Below, in pieces: positions 42,517-51,492 of a stretch of 64,000 nucleotides of DNA; within the stretch, counting starts at the first letter, position 1, and each line of letters begins with the position of its first letter. Below the pieces are notes generated by a model. The model saw only the letters and a program-made list of their open reading frames with translations, did not search any database and was not told the origin of the DNA. The DNA is from Nocardioides sp. LHD-245. Lineage in GTDB: Bacteria > Actinomycetota > Actinomycetes > Propionibacteriales > Nocardioidaceae. The stretch covers positions 372,001 through 436,000 of the forward strand of contig NZ_JAVFWN010000002.1 of NCBI RefSeq assembly GCF_030929495.1, written 5' to 3'. A program made the translations under genes and the position numbers.

Positions 42517-42660
42517 CTGCTCCGCGCGCACGGACGCCGTCGAGGCGAGTCCCGCGGACCGCACCTGCCCCCGGCCGGACCTGACGTCAACCCCTCATCC
42601 GGGCCGATGCCGCCTGCTCCCCCGCGGAGCCGTGCCGGCCCATCACGAACGGACCCAGTC

Positions 42661-44265
42661 ATGTCCAGCAACGCTGTCATCACCCTGCGCGACCTCACCT
42701 TCGAGTGGCCCGACGGGACACTCGCCCTCGCCCGGCTCAACGGGTCGATCAACCCCGGCCGCACCGGGCTCGTCGGACGCAACGGCGCGGGCAAGTCCAC
42801 CTTGCTGCGCCTCGTCGCCGGCCTGCTGCGCCCCACCTCCGGCCACGTCGACGTCGCCGGGGAGGTCGGCTACCTGCCGCAGACCCTCACCCTCCAGTCC
42901 GACACGACGATCGCCGGGCTGCTCGGCATCCAGTCGATCATCGACGCCATCGACGCCATCGAGCGGGGCGATCCCGACCCCCGCCACTTCGACACGATCG
43001 GCGACGACTGGGACATCGAGGCACGCTCCGACGAGCTGCTGGACCAGATCGGCTTCGGTGCCCGGGACCTCGGCCGCCGGGTGGCCGAGCTGTCCGGGGG
43101 CGAGGCGATGCTCATCGCCGTCACCGGCATGCGCCTGCGGCGCACCCCGATCACGCTGCTCGACGAGCCGACCAACAACCTCGACCGGCCGACCCGGGCG
43201 CGGCTCGCCGGGTTCGTCGACCAGTGGCCCGGCGCCCTCGTGATCGTGAGCCACGACCTCGAGCTGCTCGAGCACGTCGACCACACCGCCGAGCTGTACG
43301 ACGGCGGGCTGACCACTTTCGGCGGCACCTACCGCGCCTGGCAGGCGCACCTGGAGCAGGAGCAGGCGGCCGCCCAGCAGGCCGCGCGCTCGGCCCAGCA
43401 GGCGCTGAAGGTCGAGCGGCGCCAGCGCGCCGAGGCCGAGACGAAGCTCGCGCACCGGGAACGCACCGCACGCCGGACCCAGAAGGACGGCGGCATCCCC
43501 CGCATTCTCGCGGGCAACCGGGCCAGCAAGGCCCAGAACGCCGCCGGGTCGCTGCGCGCCACCCTCGACGAGAAGGTGAGCGCGGCCCAGGCCGCCGTCG
43601 ACTCCGCCGACGCCCGGCTCCGCCGCGAGGAGCACATCAGCCTGGCGCTGCCCGACCCCGCCGTGCCGCGTGGCCGACGGCTGCTCGAGCTCACCCAGGC
43701 GGACCGGACGGTCGTCGTCCAGGGCCCGGAGCGGGTCGCGCTCGTCGGCCCGAACGGCACCGGGAAGTCGACCCTGCTGCACCAGCTCGTGCACGACCTG
43801 CCGCCCGTCGCTGACGCGCCGGCGGGCCGGCTGCTGACCGATCGCGTCGGCTTCCTCCCGCAGCGCCTGGACGGACTCGACGAGGCGGCGGACGCGATGA
43901 CGAACGTACGGCGCGTGGCACCCGGCGTACCCGACAGCACCATCCGCAACCAGCTCGCCCGGCTGCTCCTGCGCGGATCGAGTGTCGACCGCCCGGTCAC
44001 CTCCCTCTCGGGGGGCGAGCGCTTCCGGGTGTCCCTCGCCACCCTGCTCCTCGCCCAGCCGCCGGCGGAGCTGCTGATCCTCGACGAGCCGACCAACAAC
44101 CTCGACATCGCCAGTGTCGCTCAGCTGACCGAGGCGCTGTCGGGCTACCGGGGCGCCCTGCTGGTCGTGAGCCACGACCGGCCCTTCCTGGAGAGCCTGG
44201 GCCTGGACACGGTGCTGACCCTGGACGGCCAGGGCCGGCTGTCCCGGGCCGCCGAGCTCAGCTGA
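42661..44265 (+). CDS. ABC-F family ATPase (ribosome protection / antibiotic resistance type)
   Basis: The 534-residue soluble protein has two ABC domains: Walker A GRNGAGKST and GPNGTGKST, signatures ELSGGEAML and SLSGGERFRVSLA, and Walker B LLDEPTNNLD twice. The linker (about residues 220-320) is rich in charged residues and Gln/Ala, as in the inter-domain arm of ABC-F proteins that enters the ribosome. No membrane domain is present. The long leader with an upstream ORF suggests antibiotic-responsive control, as for resistance ABC-F genes, but a housekeeping role cannot be excluded. Confidence 0.9.
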   Translation: MSSNAVITLRDLTFEWPDGTLALARLNGSINPGRTGLVGRNGAGKSTLLRLVAGLLRPTSGHVDVAGEVGYLPQTLTLQSDTTIAGLLGIQSIIDAIDAIERGDPDPRHFDTIGDDWDIEARSDELLDQIGFGARDLGRRVAELSGGEAMLIAVTGMRLRRTPITLLDEPTNNLDRPTRARLAGFVDQWPGALVIVSHDLELLEHVDHTAELYDGGLTTFGGTYRAWQAHLEQEQAAAQQAARSAQQALKVERRQRAEAETKLAHRERTARRTQKDGGIPRILAGNRASKAQNAAGSLRATLDEKVSAAQAAVDSADARLRREEHISLALPDPAVPRGRRLLELTQADRTVVVQGPERVALVGPNGTGKSTLLHQLVHDLPPVADAPAGRLLTDRVGFLPQRLDGLDEAADAMTNVRRVAPGVPDSTIRNQLARLLLRGSSVDRPVTSLSGGERFRVSLATLLLAQPPAELLILDEPTNNLDIASVAQLTEALSGYRGALLVVSHDRPFLESLGLDTVLTLDGQGRLSRAAELS

Positions 44266-44271
44266 GCTCGG
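44252..44271. repeat. Perfect 20-base palindrome covering two convergent stop codons
   Basis: CCGAGCTCAGCTGAGCTCGG spans the last codons of the ABC-F gene (+) and the phospholipase D-like gene (-). The coding sequences overlap by eight bases and both TGA stops lie inside the palindrome. Confidence 0.9.
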
Positions 44272-45625
44272 CCTCGAGCTCGTGGAAGGGGTAGTCCTTC
44301 GGGCCGAGATAGCCCTCGTCCCGGTAGCCGTCGCGGCGCGGCGTCGGGTCCGGGTCGGCGGAGTTGACGTAGTTGCTCAGGGTGCGCGGCGCCTGGCGAT
44401 AGATCATGTCGACGTGCTTGACGTACTTGGCCGTCATCGCCGCGTCACCCCGGATGATGATGTTCTCCTCGTCGGAGTGCCAGCCGAGCCGGGTCCAGTT
44501 CTCGCTGCTGGACAGCACCACGTTGCCGTCGCCGCGGCCGTCGACGTTGCCCTGGACCGCCAGGCCCTTCATGTGGACGTAGCGGTCCTTGAACTTGTCG
44601 GCCTCCTCGCCGTAGATGTAGACCATCTGCTTGGCCCGCATCCCCCGCAGGATGCCGCGGATCCGGCGCTGCATCATCATGAAGACGATCTCGACGTCGC
44701 AGCCCGCGCGGTCGAGCTGACGGGCCTTCCGGGCGATCCGGGCGCCGCGCTCCTCACCCCACACCGCATTGGCGATGCGGACCTTCGTCCGCCCGTCCGG
44801 GGTGTTGGTGGCGCCGGTGCACTGCACCTTGTTGAGCACCGACAGGGCCGGATCGACGTTGCCCTTGTGGGGGGCGAACATCGTGGTGATGTTGCCGACG
44901 GTGAACCGCATCGCCGGGAAGTTCCGGTCCTGGGTGGCCTGGTCCCACATCTGCATCCAGCCGTCGTAGAGCTCCTTGTTCTCCGTGACGGTGGTCCAGT
45001 CGTTGAACTGCTGCACGGCCGCGGCGCCGGTGAAGTTGCCGGAGCCCTGCATCACGATCCAGTTCGTGGCGCCGGAGCGGCTGACCAGCATGAGCTTGGA
45101 GTGCATCGACCCGCGCTTGCCGCGGCAGGTCTGCTTGCAGGTGCGGATCCAGCTCCTCAGGCCTTCGGGGCGCTTCTTCTCCCCCCGCGCGAAGGCCCGC
45201 AGCATCATCGGGTACGACCGTGCCGGGTTGCCGCCCTGCGAGCGGGCCAGGCCACGCGACATGATGATCTGCACCGACACGCCCCGGTTGTGCGCGTCGA
45301 TGAACTTGCGTGCGAGATAGGGCGAGTCGAAGTTCCAGGTGATCACCCGCACGGTGGCGCCAGCGGGCGCGTTCTTGAGCGCCTTGACGATCCGGCGGTG
45401 GATCTTGCCGCGCTTCCCGTTGCGGAAGGGGTGGTTGAACGTGATCCCCGGCTTCGCGACGTACTTGGGGTTCGGCTTCTCCGCCGTCGCGGCCGCCGGA
45501 GCCACCACGGGCTCCGGCGCGGCGGCCCGCGCCGGGACGAGGATGCCGTGCCCGGCCACGAGCACCGTCACGGCGACGAGCAGCGCCAACGCCGTCGACA
45601 CCAGCCTCCGGCCTCGTCCCTGCAT
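44258..45625 (-). CDS. Secreted phospholipase D-like protein
   Basis: The 455-residue protein has an N-terminal signal segment (RRLVSTALALLVAVTVLVAGHG, interrupted here as two parts of the same helix). It then has two PLD-like halves: MHSKLMLVS followed by GSGNFTG, and VHMKGLAVQG followed by LSSSENWT. Each half has His-x-Lys and a downstream Ser/Asn but not the full HKD aspartate. Paired cysteines (CKQTC) suggest an extracellular enzyme. The ATG at 45625 is preferred because it gives a normal signal peptide. Phosphodiesterase activity on lipids or nucleic acids is likely. Confidence 0.83.
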   Translation of the reverse strand: MQGRGRRLVSTALALLVAVTVLVAGHGILVPARAAAPEPVVAPAAATAEKPNPKYVAKPGITFNHPFRNGKRGKIHRRIVKALKNAPAGATVRVITWNFDSPYLARKFIDAHNRGVSVQIIMSRGLARSQGGNPARSYPMMLRAFARGEKKRPEGLRSWIRTCKQTCRGKRGSMHSKLMLVSRSGATNWIVMQGSGNFTGAAAVQQFNDWTTVTENKELYDGWMQMWDQATQDRNFPAMRFTVGNITTMFAPHKGNVDPALSVLNKVQCTGATNTPDGRTKVRIANAVWGEERGARIARKARQLDRAGCDVEIVFMMMQRRIRGILRGMRAKQMVYIYGEEADKFKDRYVHMKGLAVQGNVDGRGDGNVVLSSSENWTRLGWHSDEENIIIRGDAAMTAKYVKHVDMIYRQAPRTLSNYVNSADPDPTPRRDGYRDEGYLGPKDYPFHELEAELS

Positions 45626-45792
45626 CGACGCGATCCCCCACCCAGTCGCCACGATCCCGCATCCCCCTACTTCGGCCGAGCTGACCAAGGGACCCTACCC
45701 AACCGACGGGGCGCGCGAACCCCGGTCGAGGCAGACACGCCGTAAGCCGCGCCGGCCTTGACCGGCGGGGACTTCCCGGAAAGGCTGGAAGT

Positions 45793-46092
45793 GTGCAGAT
45801 CGCGGACCAGCCCGACCGGAAGCGCTTCGAGGCCGTGGTGGACGGCCAGCTGGCCGGCTGGGCAGAGTACCAGCTCACCGACGAGCTGATGGTGTTCACG
45901 CACACCGAGGTGGACCCGGCGTACGAGGGCCAGGGCGTGGGTGGTGCCCTCGCCCGGGCCGCGCTGGACGAGGTGCGCGCCCGCGGCCTCCGGGCGCTGG
46001 TGGTCTGCCCGTTCATCACCGCCTGGATCGGCCGGCACCGCGAGTACGCCGACCTGCTCTACGGCGCGCGCCCGAGCAGCGTGACCGACTGA
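45793..46092 (+). CDS. GNAT-type N-acetyltransferase (YjdJ-like)
   Basis: The 99-residue protein belongs to the small GNAT group (PF14542): FEAVVDGQLAGWAEYQL, FTHTEVDPAYEGQGVGGALARAALDE (acetyl-CoA site) and CPFITAWIGRHREYADL. The GTG at 45793 follows an AAGGCT -10-like box at 45781-45786 by six bases, so it may be leaderless. Substrate unknown. Confidence 0.85.
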   Translation: MQIADQPDRKRFEAVVDGQLAGWAEYQLTDELMVFTHTEVDPAYEGQGVGGALARAALDEVRARGLRALVVCPFITAWIGRHREYADLLYGARPSSVTD

Positions 46093-46182
46093 CCCTGCCG
46101 CCAGACCCGGTGACGGCACCCCTGATCGGGCCGGCCGAGGCCGGTCCCTGCCGCATCGTCCCGGCCCTGAGAGAAGAGGCCC

Positions 46183-46731
46183 GTGGAACCGAACCCCGTC
46201 CCCAGCATCCTCGTCGTCACCGGCATCATGGCGTCCGGCAAGTCGACGGTCGCCCAGGCGCTGGCGGAACGGCTGCCGAAGGCCGTGCATCTGCGCGGCG
46301 ACGTGTTCCGCCGCATGATCGTCTCCGGCCGGGTCGAGGTGACGCCGGGCCTGCCGGCCGAGGCGATGCGTCAACTGGACCTGCGCCAGCGCCTGGCGGC
46401 AACCGTCGCGGCGGAGTACGCCGAAGGCGGCTTCACCGTGGTGTGGCAGGACGTGATCCTGGGCCCGACGCTGGGCCGGGTGGCCGGCCTGCTGCGGAGC
46501 CGCGATGCGGGAGTGGTGGTGCTGTGCCCGTCCCCCGACGTGGTGGCCGAACGCGAGGCGGGTCGCGCCAAGACCGGCTATGGCGTCTGGACGCCCGAGG
46601 ATCTGGACCGGGGACTGCGGGCCGACACTCCCCGGATCGGGTTGTGGTTGGACAGTTCGGGCCTGACGGTCGACGAGACGGTCGACGCCGTCCTGGCCAG
46701 CGCCGCCGAGACGCGACAGGGGCTGGGATAG
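46183..46731 (+). CDS. P-loop kinase-like protein (AAA_33 / chloramphenicol phosphotransferase-like)
   Basis: The 182-residue protein has Walker A TGIMASGKST near residue 13, HLRGDVFRRMIVSG, VVWQDVILGP and a lid-like EREAGRAKTGYG. This pattern fits small-molecule kinases such as chloramphenicol phosphotransferase relatives. The GTG at 46183 follows GAGAAGAGG. The last residues are rich in Ala. Substrate unknown. Confidence 0.8.
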   Translation: MEPNPVPSILVVTGIMASGKSTVAQALAERLPKAVHLRGDVFRRMIVSGRVEVTPGLPAEAMRQLDLRQRLAATVAAEYAEGGFTVVWQDVILGPTLGRVAGLLRSRDAGVVVLCPSPDVVAEREAGRAKTGYGVWTPEDLDRGLRADTPRIGLWLDSSGLTVDETVDAVLASAAETRQGLG

Positions 46732-46811
46732 GCGGGCGGCGCGACAGCAGCTGACCTCCCGGCGGCGCGAGGTGCTCGCGTTCGTCAGACCAGGCTCGGG
46801 GCTCTCCTGCC

Positions 46812-47381
46812 CTAGCAGCCGTCGACGCCGAAGGCCCGGACGAACACCTCGCCGAGGAGGACGCCGGCCTCGGCGCCCGAGCACTGCCCGACCTGGACGT
46901 CCTCGAGTGCGGCGCGTGCCGTCCCGTGGATCATCGAGTACATCCAGGTCGGCGACAGGCTCGCGGTCAGCGCTCCCGCCGCGGCCTGGTCCGCGAGCCA
47001 GGCCAGCAGCGGCTCGTCCGGGCGCGGGCGCCGCAGGTCGTCGTCGGACGCCGGCGCGGCCGGCACGGCCACGGCCACGGCCCCGAACTCGACGCCGACC
47101 CGGACGATCGCGGCCGCCAGGGCGCGCAGCACCTGCGGGGTCCCACCCCCGGCCGCGACGGCCTCGCGGAACGCGGCACGCTCGGCGGCGGCGACCTTCT
47201 CGCGGATCGCCAGGATCAGTGCCTCCCGGCTCGGGAAGTGCCGGTAGAGCGTCGAGCGCCCCAGCCCCGACCGCGCGGAGATCTCCACCATGCCGGCCTC
47301 CGGGTCCTCGCTGAGGGCCGCGATCGCCGCCTCCAGCACGAGGTCCCGGTTGCGCCGGGCGTCGGCGCGCGCCTCCCCCAT
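46812..47381 (-). CDS. TetR-family transcriptional regulator
   Basis: The 189-residue protein has a TetR helix-turn-helix (VEISARSGLGRSTLYRHFPSR, residues about 32-52) and a divergent ligand-binding domain. The ATG at 47381 follows GAGGAGGAG. It is divergent from the pentapeptide-repeat gene, and a 23-base palindrome lies between the two starts, so it probably represses itself and that gene. Confidence 0.9.
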   Translation of the reverse strand: MGEARADARRNRDLVLEAAIAALSEDPEAGMVEISARSGLGRSTLYRHFPSREALILAIREKVAAAERAAFREAVAAGGGTPQVLRALAAAIVRVGVEFGAVAVAVPAAPASDDDLRRPRPDEPLLAWLADQAAAGALTASLSPTWMYSMIHGTARAALEDVQVGQCSGAEAGVLLGEVFVRAFGVDGC

Positions 47382-47410
47382 CGCTCCTCCTCGACCCTGT
47401 GATAGGAATG

Positions 47411-47433
47411 AAGTGGTACACAGTGTCCCACTT
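47411..47433. promoter_or_regulatory. Putative TetR operator
   Basis: AAGTGGTACAC and GTGTCCCACTT form an 11-base inverted repeat with one mismatch around a central A. It lies midway between the divergent TetR and pentapeptide genes. Confidence 0.7.
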
Positions 47434-47443
47434 AGGAGGTCGG

Positions 47444-48100
47444 ATGACCAGCCGCTCACGCGCGCCGCAAGCGCCCCGCCCCGATCTCGGCGACCTGTCC
47501 CCGGGCACTCCCGACCAGCTGGGCCCCCGCGCGGACCTCGAGGGACTTCGGTTCGAGGAGCCCCGCGGTGCGCTCCTCGAGATCACCGACGCCACCCTGC
47601 AGTCCTGCGTGCTGGACCGTGCCCGGTTCGAGACGGTCGACGCACAGCGGTCCTCGCTGCGCGACCTGCGCTGGGAGCGTCCGGAGGTGGTGAGTCTCCA
47701 CGGCTGGCGCAGCCGGTGGCGCGACCTGGTCGTCGAGGGCGGACGGATCGGCGTCCTCGAGTCGTACACGTCCACCTGGAGCTGTGTGGCGCTGCGGGGC
47801 GTCAAGGCGAGCTACGTGAACCTGCGCGGTTCCGAGCTCGTCGACGTCACCATCGCCGACTGCCCGGTCGACGAGCTCGACCTGTCGGAGGCCACGGGGA
47901 AGCGGGTCGCCTTCCCCGGCAGCCGCATCGAGCGGCTGGTGGTGCACCGGTCGGCCGTCGGCGCCCTCGACCTGCGCGGCGCCGAGATCGGCGAGCTGAT
48001 CTGGGCCGAGAGCCTCACCGGCGTCGTCCTCTCGCTCGGCCAGGCGGTGGACCTGGCGCCGGAGCTGGCCCGCCAGGCGGGCGCCCTGGTGGAGGACTGA
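47444..48100 (+). CDS. Pentapeptide-repeat protein
   Basis: The 218-residue protein contains irregular A(D/N)LxX-type repeats: LEGLRFEEPRG, SCVLDRARFETVDAQRSSLRDLRW, VNLRGSELVDVTI and LDLRGAEIGELIW, giving a right-handed beta-helix. No transmembrane segment is seen. AGGAGG precedes the ATG. Some pentapeptide proteins mimic DNA and protect gyrase from fluoroquinolones; this one is controlled by the adjacent TetR protein, which would suit a resistance role (inference). The 202 bases after it show no clear feature. Confidence 0.8.
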   Translation: MTSRSRAPQAPRPDLGDLSPGTPDQLGPRADLEGLRFEEPRGALLEITDATLQSCVLDRARFETVDAQRSSLRDLRWERPEVVSLHGWRSRWRDLVVEGGRIGVLESYTSTWSCVALRGVKASYVNLRGSELVDVTIADCPVDELDLSEATGKRVAFPGSRIERLVVHRSAVGALDLRGAEIGELIWAESLTGVVLSLGQAVDLAPELARQAGALVED

Positions 48101-48302
48101 GGCGCTCGGACGCCGCTGCGGGGCCGGAGGTCCGGCACGTCACGAGGCGCCGTGGCATGTCCCTCCGACCGAGAAAGCCGGCCGGTACGCCGTCTGACCG
48201 GCACGTCGGCGGGTAGTTCAGGTGCAGTCGATGCTCCTACGTCGGCGAGGCCCTGGTCGGGGTGGGCAAGCACCTGCCGGCCGGGGTCGCCCCTCCGCTG
48301 GC

Positions 48303-48980
48303 TCAGGCCCGGGCGCCGGGCTCGCCGGTCGTGTCGGGCCGGACCAGCTTCACGACGAGCCCACGCCCCGGCTCCGCTCGCGTCTCGACGACCACCAGCG
48401 AGTCGGGGAGCTCGGCCCGCAACAGGTCGGCCTGGGCGTAAGACCCCAGCTGGAGCAGGGCACTCCCGTCGGCGTGCAGGCAGCGGTCGATGACGGCGAC
48501 ACACGCGCGTGCCGGATCCAGACCGTCGGCACCGCCGTCGATGGCCAGCAGCGGGTCCGCCGGGAAGCAGCCGACCAGCTCGGAGCGCACCCACGGCGGG
48601 TCGGCGATGATCACGGGGAACGGCTCGGCGGCCGAGAACGACCCCAGCTCCTGGCGTCGTACCTCGACGAGCTCAGCACGCCCGGCCGCGGCCGCGTTGG
48701 CCGCCGCGTAGTCGCACGCCACCGGATCCACGTCGACGCACACGAGCCGTCGATCGGTCCCGTGGACCGCCAGGAGGCCGATGTGCGCCGCGCCGCAGCA
48801 CAGCTCCAGCACCGCACCGGGCGGGGCACCGTCGAGCAGCTCGCGCGCCCAGTGCGACTGGGAGGTGGTCCACTCCCGCGGCGCGAGGACCCGGTGGTCG
48901 AAGGAGATCGACAACGGCCCGAACGCCGTCGTCAGCGGCGCGGCCTGCGCGGTCCGCGCGGCCGGGGGGCGCGTCGTCAT
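48303..48980 (-). CDS. Class I SAM-dependent methyltransferase (HemK/RlmG-like)
   Basis: The 225-residue protein has motif I LELCCGAAHIGLLAVHG, VCVDVDPVACDYAAANAAAAG and the catalytic-type IIADPPWVRSE, followed by a C-terminal methyltransferase strand VVKLVRP. The DPPW sequence is like the (N/D)PP(Y/W) of N-methyltransferases acting on nucleic acids or glutamine. The ATG at 48980 fits the start of homology. Substrate unknown. Confidence 0.83.
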   Translation of the reverse strand: MTTRPPAARTAQAAPLTTAFGPLSISFDHRVLAPREWTTSQSHWARELLDGAPPGAVLELCCGAAHIGLLAVHGTDRRLVCVDVDPVACDYAAANAAAAGRAELVEVRRQELGSFSAAEPFPVIIADPPWVRSELVGCFPADPLLAIDGGADGLDPARACVAVIDRCLHADGSALLQLGSYAQADLLRAELPDSLVVVETRAEPGRGLVVKLVRPDTTGEPGARA

Positions 48981-49075
48981 GCGGCGCCCGGGTGCGTGCT
49001 GTTCATGACGGGGAGATACCCACGGCACCGCCGAGCAACCGAGGGCCTGGCGCACGAAGCTCCGGTGCCGGCTGC

Positions 49076-50089
49076 TCAACGAGGCGGCGATACCCGCCTG
49101 TCGGGCGACAGGATCGCGTGGTCGGCCGCCTTGATCGCGGCTGCGGTGCGCGAACTCACCTGCAGCTTGCCGAGGACGTGGTCCATGTGGGTGCTCACCG
49201 TGCGGCTGCTGAGATGCAGCGCCGCGGCGATCTCGGCGTTGGACAGGCCACCGGCGGCGAGCGAGAGGATCTCCACCTCCCGCCGGGTGAGGCCGAACGG
49301 GGTCGGGGCCCGCTGGAGCGTCAGCACCGTGGGATAGGTGCGATCACCGGTGGGCAGCACCTGGACGTGGGCGCTCACGCCGCGGCCGCGCTCGCGCTCG
49401 TCGAACCACGGGAACCGGGCCCGGGAGGGGACGGACCGCGACCCGTCCACGTACACCAGCAGGTCGGCCGGGGGCATCGGCCAGTGGCGGAGAGGCTGCC
49501 AGCCGCCACTCGCGTCCTGAACGGCGACCGCGTCGGCACCGGGGGCGCACTGCAGGACCAGCGCGTGGGCGTTGCGGTCCGGGGCGACGAGGGGAAGCAG
49601 GGCGGCCCCGGCCACGCCCAGGAGCGAGCGGGTGCCCTCGACGGGGGCCCGGGAGTCCTCGATGTTGACGGTCAGCATGCCGAGGTAGCCGCCGTCGTCC
49701 GAGCGCATCAGCATCGTCGCGCCCTCGCCGTAGCCGTTCGGCTCGAGCACCGTCGAGTAGAACCCCGAGCCCTTCGGGTCGAAGGGGCAGTCCTCCCAGA
49801 AGACCGGGCCGGGCTTGCTCGCGACGACCGACCACACCCGGTCGTTGCGGTACCGCTCGCTGTACAGGGATGCGAGCACCGCGGCCGAGTAGCCCCGGCT
49901 CGCGATCACGCGATGGGTGTCGTTCGCGAAGTCCCAGCGGGCCAGCTGGATGGCGGCGTACGGGATGATGTGGCGCAGCTCGTCGAACACCGCCTCGGCA
50001 CGATCGGCGGCCGACGCCACGCCGGCCACGATTCCCGGAACGCGCCAGGCGGCCTCGATCGCCTGAGCTGCGGGGTATGCGCCGCCCAT
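49076..50089 (-). CDS. LuxR-family transcriptional regulator
   Basis: The 337-residue protein has an N-terminal sensory region (about residues 1-260, GAF-like: RHIIPYAAIQLARW, GYLGMLTVNIEDSR) and a C-terminal LuxR helix-turn-helix, LTRREVEILSLAAGGLSNAEIAAALHLSSRTVSTH split over residues about 270-305. It follows the NCS1 permease gene by 68 bases on the same strand; GGAGGTGG precedes the ATG. It probably regulates the permease-amidase operon. Confidence 0.87.
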   Translation of the reverse strand: MGGAYPAAQAIEAAWRVPGIVAGVASAADRAEAVFDELRHIIPYAAIQLARWDFANDTHRVIASRGYSAAVLASLYSERYRNDRVWSVVASKPGPVFWEDCPFDPKGSGFYSTVLEPNGYGEGATMLMRSDDGGYLGMLTVNIEDSRAPVEGTRSLLGVAGAALLPLVAPDRNAHALVLQCAPGADAVAVQDASGGWQPLRHWPMPPADLLVYVDGSRSVPSRARFPWFDERERGRGVSAHVQVLPTGDRTYPTVLTLQRAPTPFGLTRREVEILSLAAGGLSNAEIAAALHLSSRTVSTHMDHVLGKLQVSSRTAAAIKAADHAILSPDRRVSPPR

Positions 50090-50157
50090 GTCCACCTCCG
50101 TGCGCCACCCGTACTCTACGCATCCGGAGGCGGACCTGGGCGAGGCTGCCGGTGGGG

Positions 50158-51492
50158 TCATGACACCCGCTGCTCCACCTCGTCGAGCCGTCGTCCCGGC
50201 CGGTCGGCGAACACCAGGTGGATGAGCAGGTAGGCCAGGGCGCCGGCGACCATGCCGACCACGGCGGTCGAGAGCTGCGGTGCGAACGCCTCCGCGAGAC
50301 CCGCGCACACGCTTCCACCCGCCCAGCCGGCGAAGGCGTGGACCCGGTAGCCGGCGGAGACGATCTCGCAGCCGACCCGACGGACCACGAGCTGGTCGAC
50401 GATCATCACCGCGCCCAGCGACGGCACGAGGACGCCGAGGAGCGAGAGCCAGGTGCTGAAGTGGTTCCACGCACCGGAGACCGCGATGACGATCCCGAGG
50501 ATGCCGATGACGGAGGCGGTCACCCGCATGCTCCGCCGGCTCAGGCTCGCCCAGCCGACCGCGGACAGGTACAGGTTGTGCGCGCACACGCTGCCCAGGT
50601 TCAAGAACAGCAGCAGGATCGCCAGCACGGCGAGGAGACCGCCCTGGTCGGCGAACCGGCCGAAGAAGTTGGCGTCGTCGGCCGAGCCCGTGGCCGCGAC
50701 GATCAGACCGCCCAGGAGCATCGAGACGGTGTTGGCGAACGGGAAGGCGCCGGCCGTGGAGATCAGCGAGTGGCGGGGCGTCTTCGCCCACCGGTTGAAG
50801 TCGCCGGTCATGGTGCCGCCGTCGACGAACAGGGCGATGACCATCGTGACGGCGAAGCCGAACGTCAGCGACCCGTCGCCACGGAACGAGCCCACCGCCG
50901 ACCAGCCGGCCGACGACGTCGACTCGACGGCCGCCCACACACCGAAGACCAGGAACAGCGGGATCGACACGTACCCGATCAGGGTCAGCGCCTTGACGCC
51001 GAGCACCGTGAACCCGGTGTAGAGCAGCCCGGCGGCGACGGTGACGACGAGGACGTCGACCCCGAAGGCGTCGGCCATGCTCTCCCCAGTCAGCGCCACC
51101 TGGACGGCGAACCAGCCCACCACGATCGTCGCCATGGCCCCCGTGATGATCGTGGAGCCGTCCCTCCCGAAGGTCATCGCCGACTGGAGGCGGAAGTTCA
51201 GGCCGTGCCGGGTCGACACGATCCCGATCAGCCCGGTGTAGGCGAAGAGGACCAGGTTGCCCACCACGATGGCGAGCGCGCCCTGGGCCAGTCCGAGCGC
51301 CGCCACGATCAGCCCGCCCGAGACGGCGCAGGTGAGGATCATCGGGAAGCCCATCCACACCAGGACGTTCGACACCAGGGAGCGGCGCGCGCTGAGCGGT
51401 ACGGGCGAGTTCTCGTACTCGTCGGAGAGCACGGAGTGGTCGTGGTCGGCGGGCCGGACCGTCTCGGTCGTCCGGGATGCGGGGAGGCTCAT
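50158..51492 (-). CDS. NCS1-family permease (purine/cytosine/hydantoin/allantoin type)
   Basis: The 444-residue protein has about twelve membrane segments and the CodB-like pattern: SARRSLVSNVLVWMGFPM, STRHGLNFRLQSAMTFGRDGS, a NFFGRFADQGG segment and GTMTGDFNRWAKTPRHS. Its start overlaps the amidase stop (ATGA). It probably imports a nucleobase-like compound or cyclic amide, which the amidase then hydrolyses. Length is near the family norm (about 420-450). Confidence 0.88.
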   Translation of the reverse strand: MSLPASRTTETVRPADHDHSVLSDEYENSPVPLSARRSLVSNVLVWMGFPMILTCAVSGGLIVAALGLAQGALAIVVGNLVLFAYTGLIGIVSTRHGLNFRLQSAMTFGRDGSTIITGAMATIVVGWFAVQVALTGESMADAFGVDVLVVTVAAGLLYTGFTVLGVKALTLIGYVSIPLFLVFGVWAAVESTSSAGWSAVGSFRGDGSLTFGFAVTMVIALFVDGGTMTGDFNRWAKTPRHSLISTAGAFPFANTVSMLLGGLIVAATGSADDANFFGRFADQGGLLAVLAILLLFLNLGSVCAHNLYLSAVGWASLSRRSMRVTASVIGILGIVIAVSGAWNHFSTWLSLLGVLVPSLGAVMIVDQLVVRRVGCEIVSAGYRVHAFAGWAGGSVCAGLAEAFAPQLSTAVVGMVAGALAYLLIHLVFADRPGRRLDEVEQRVS

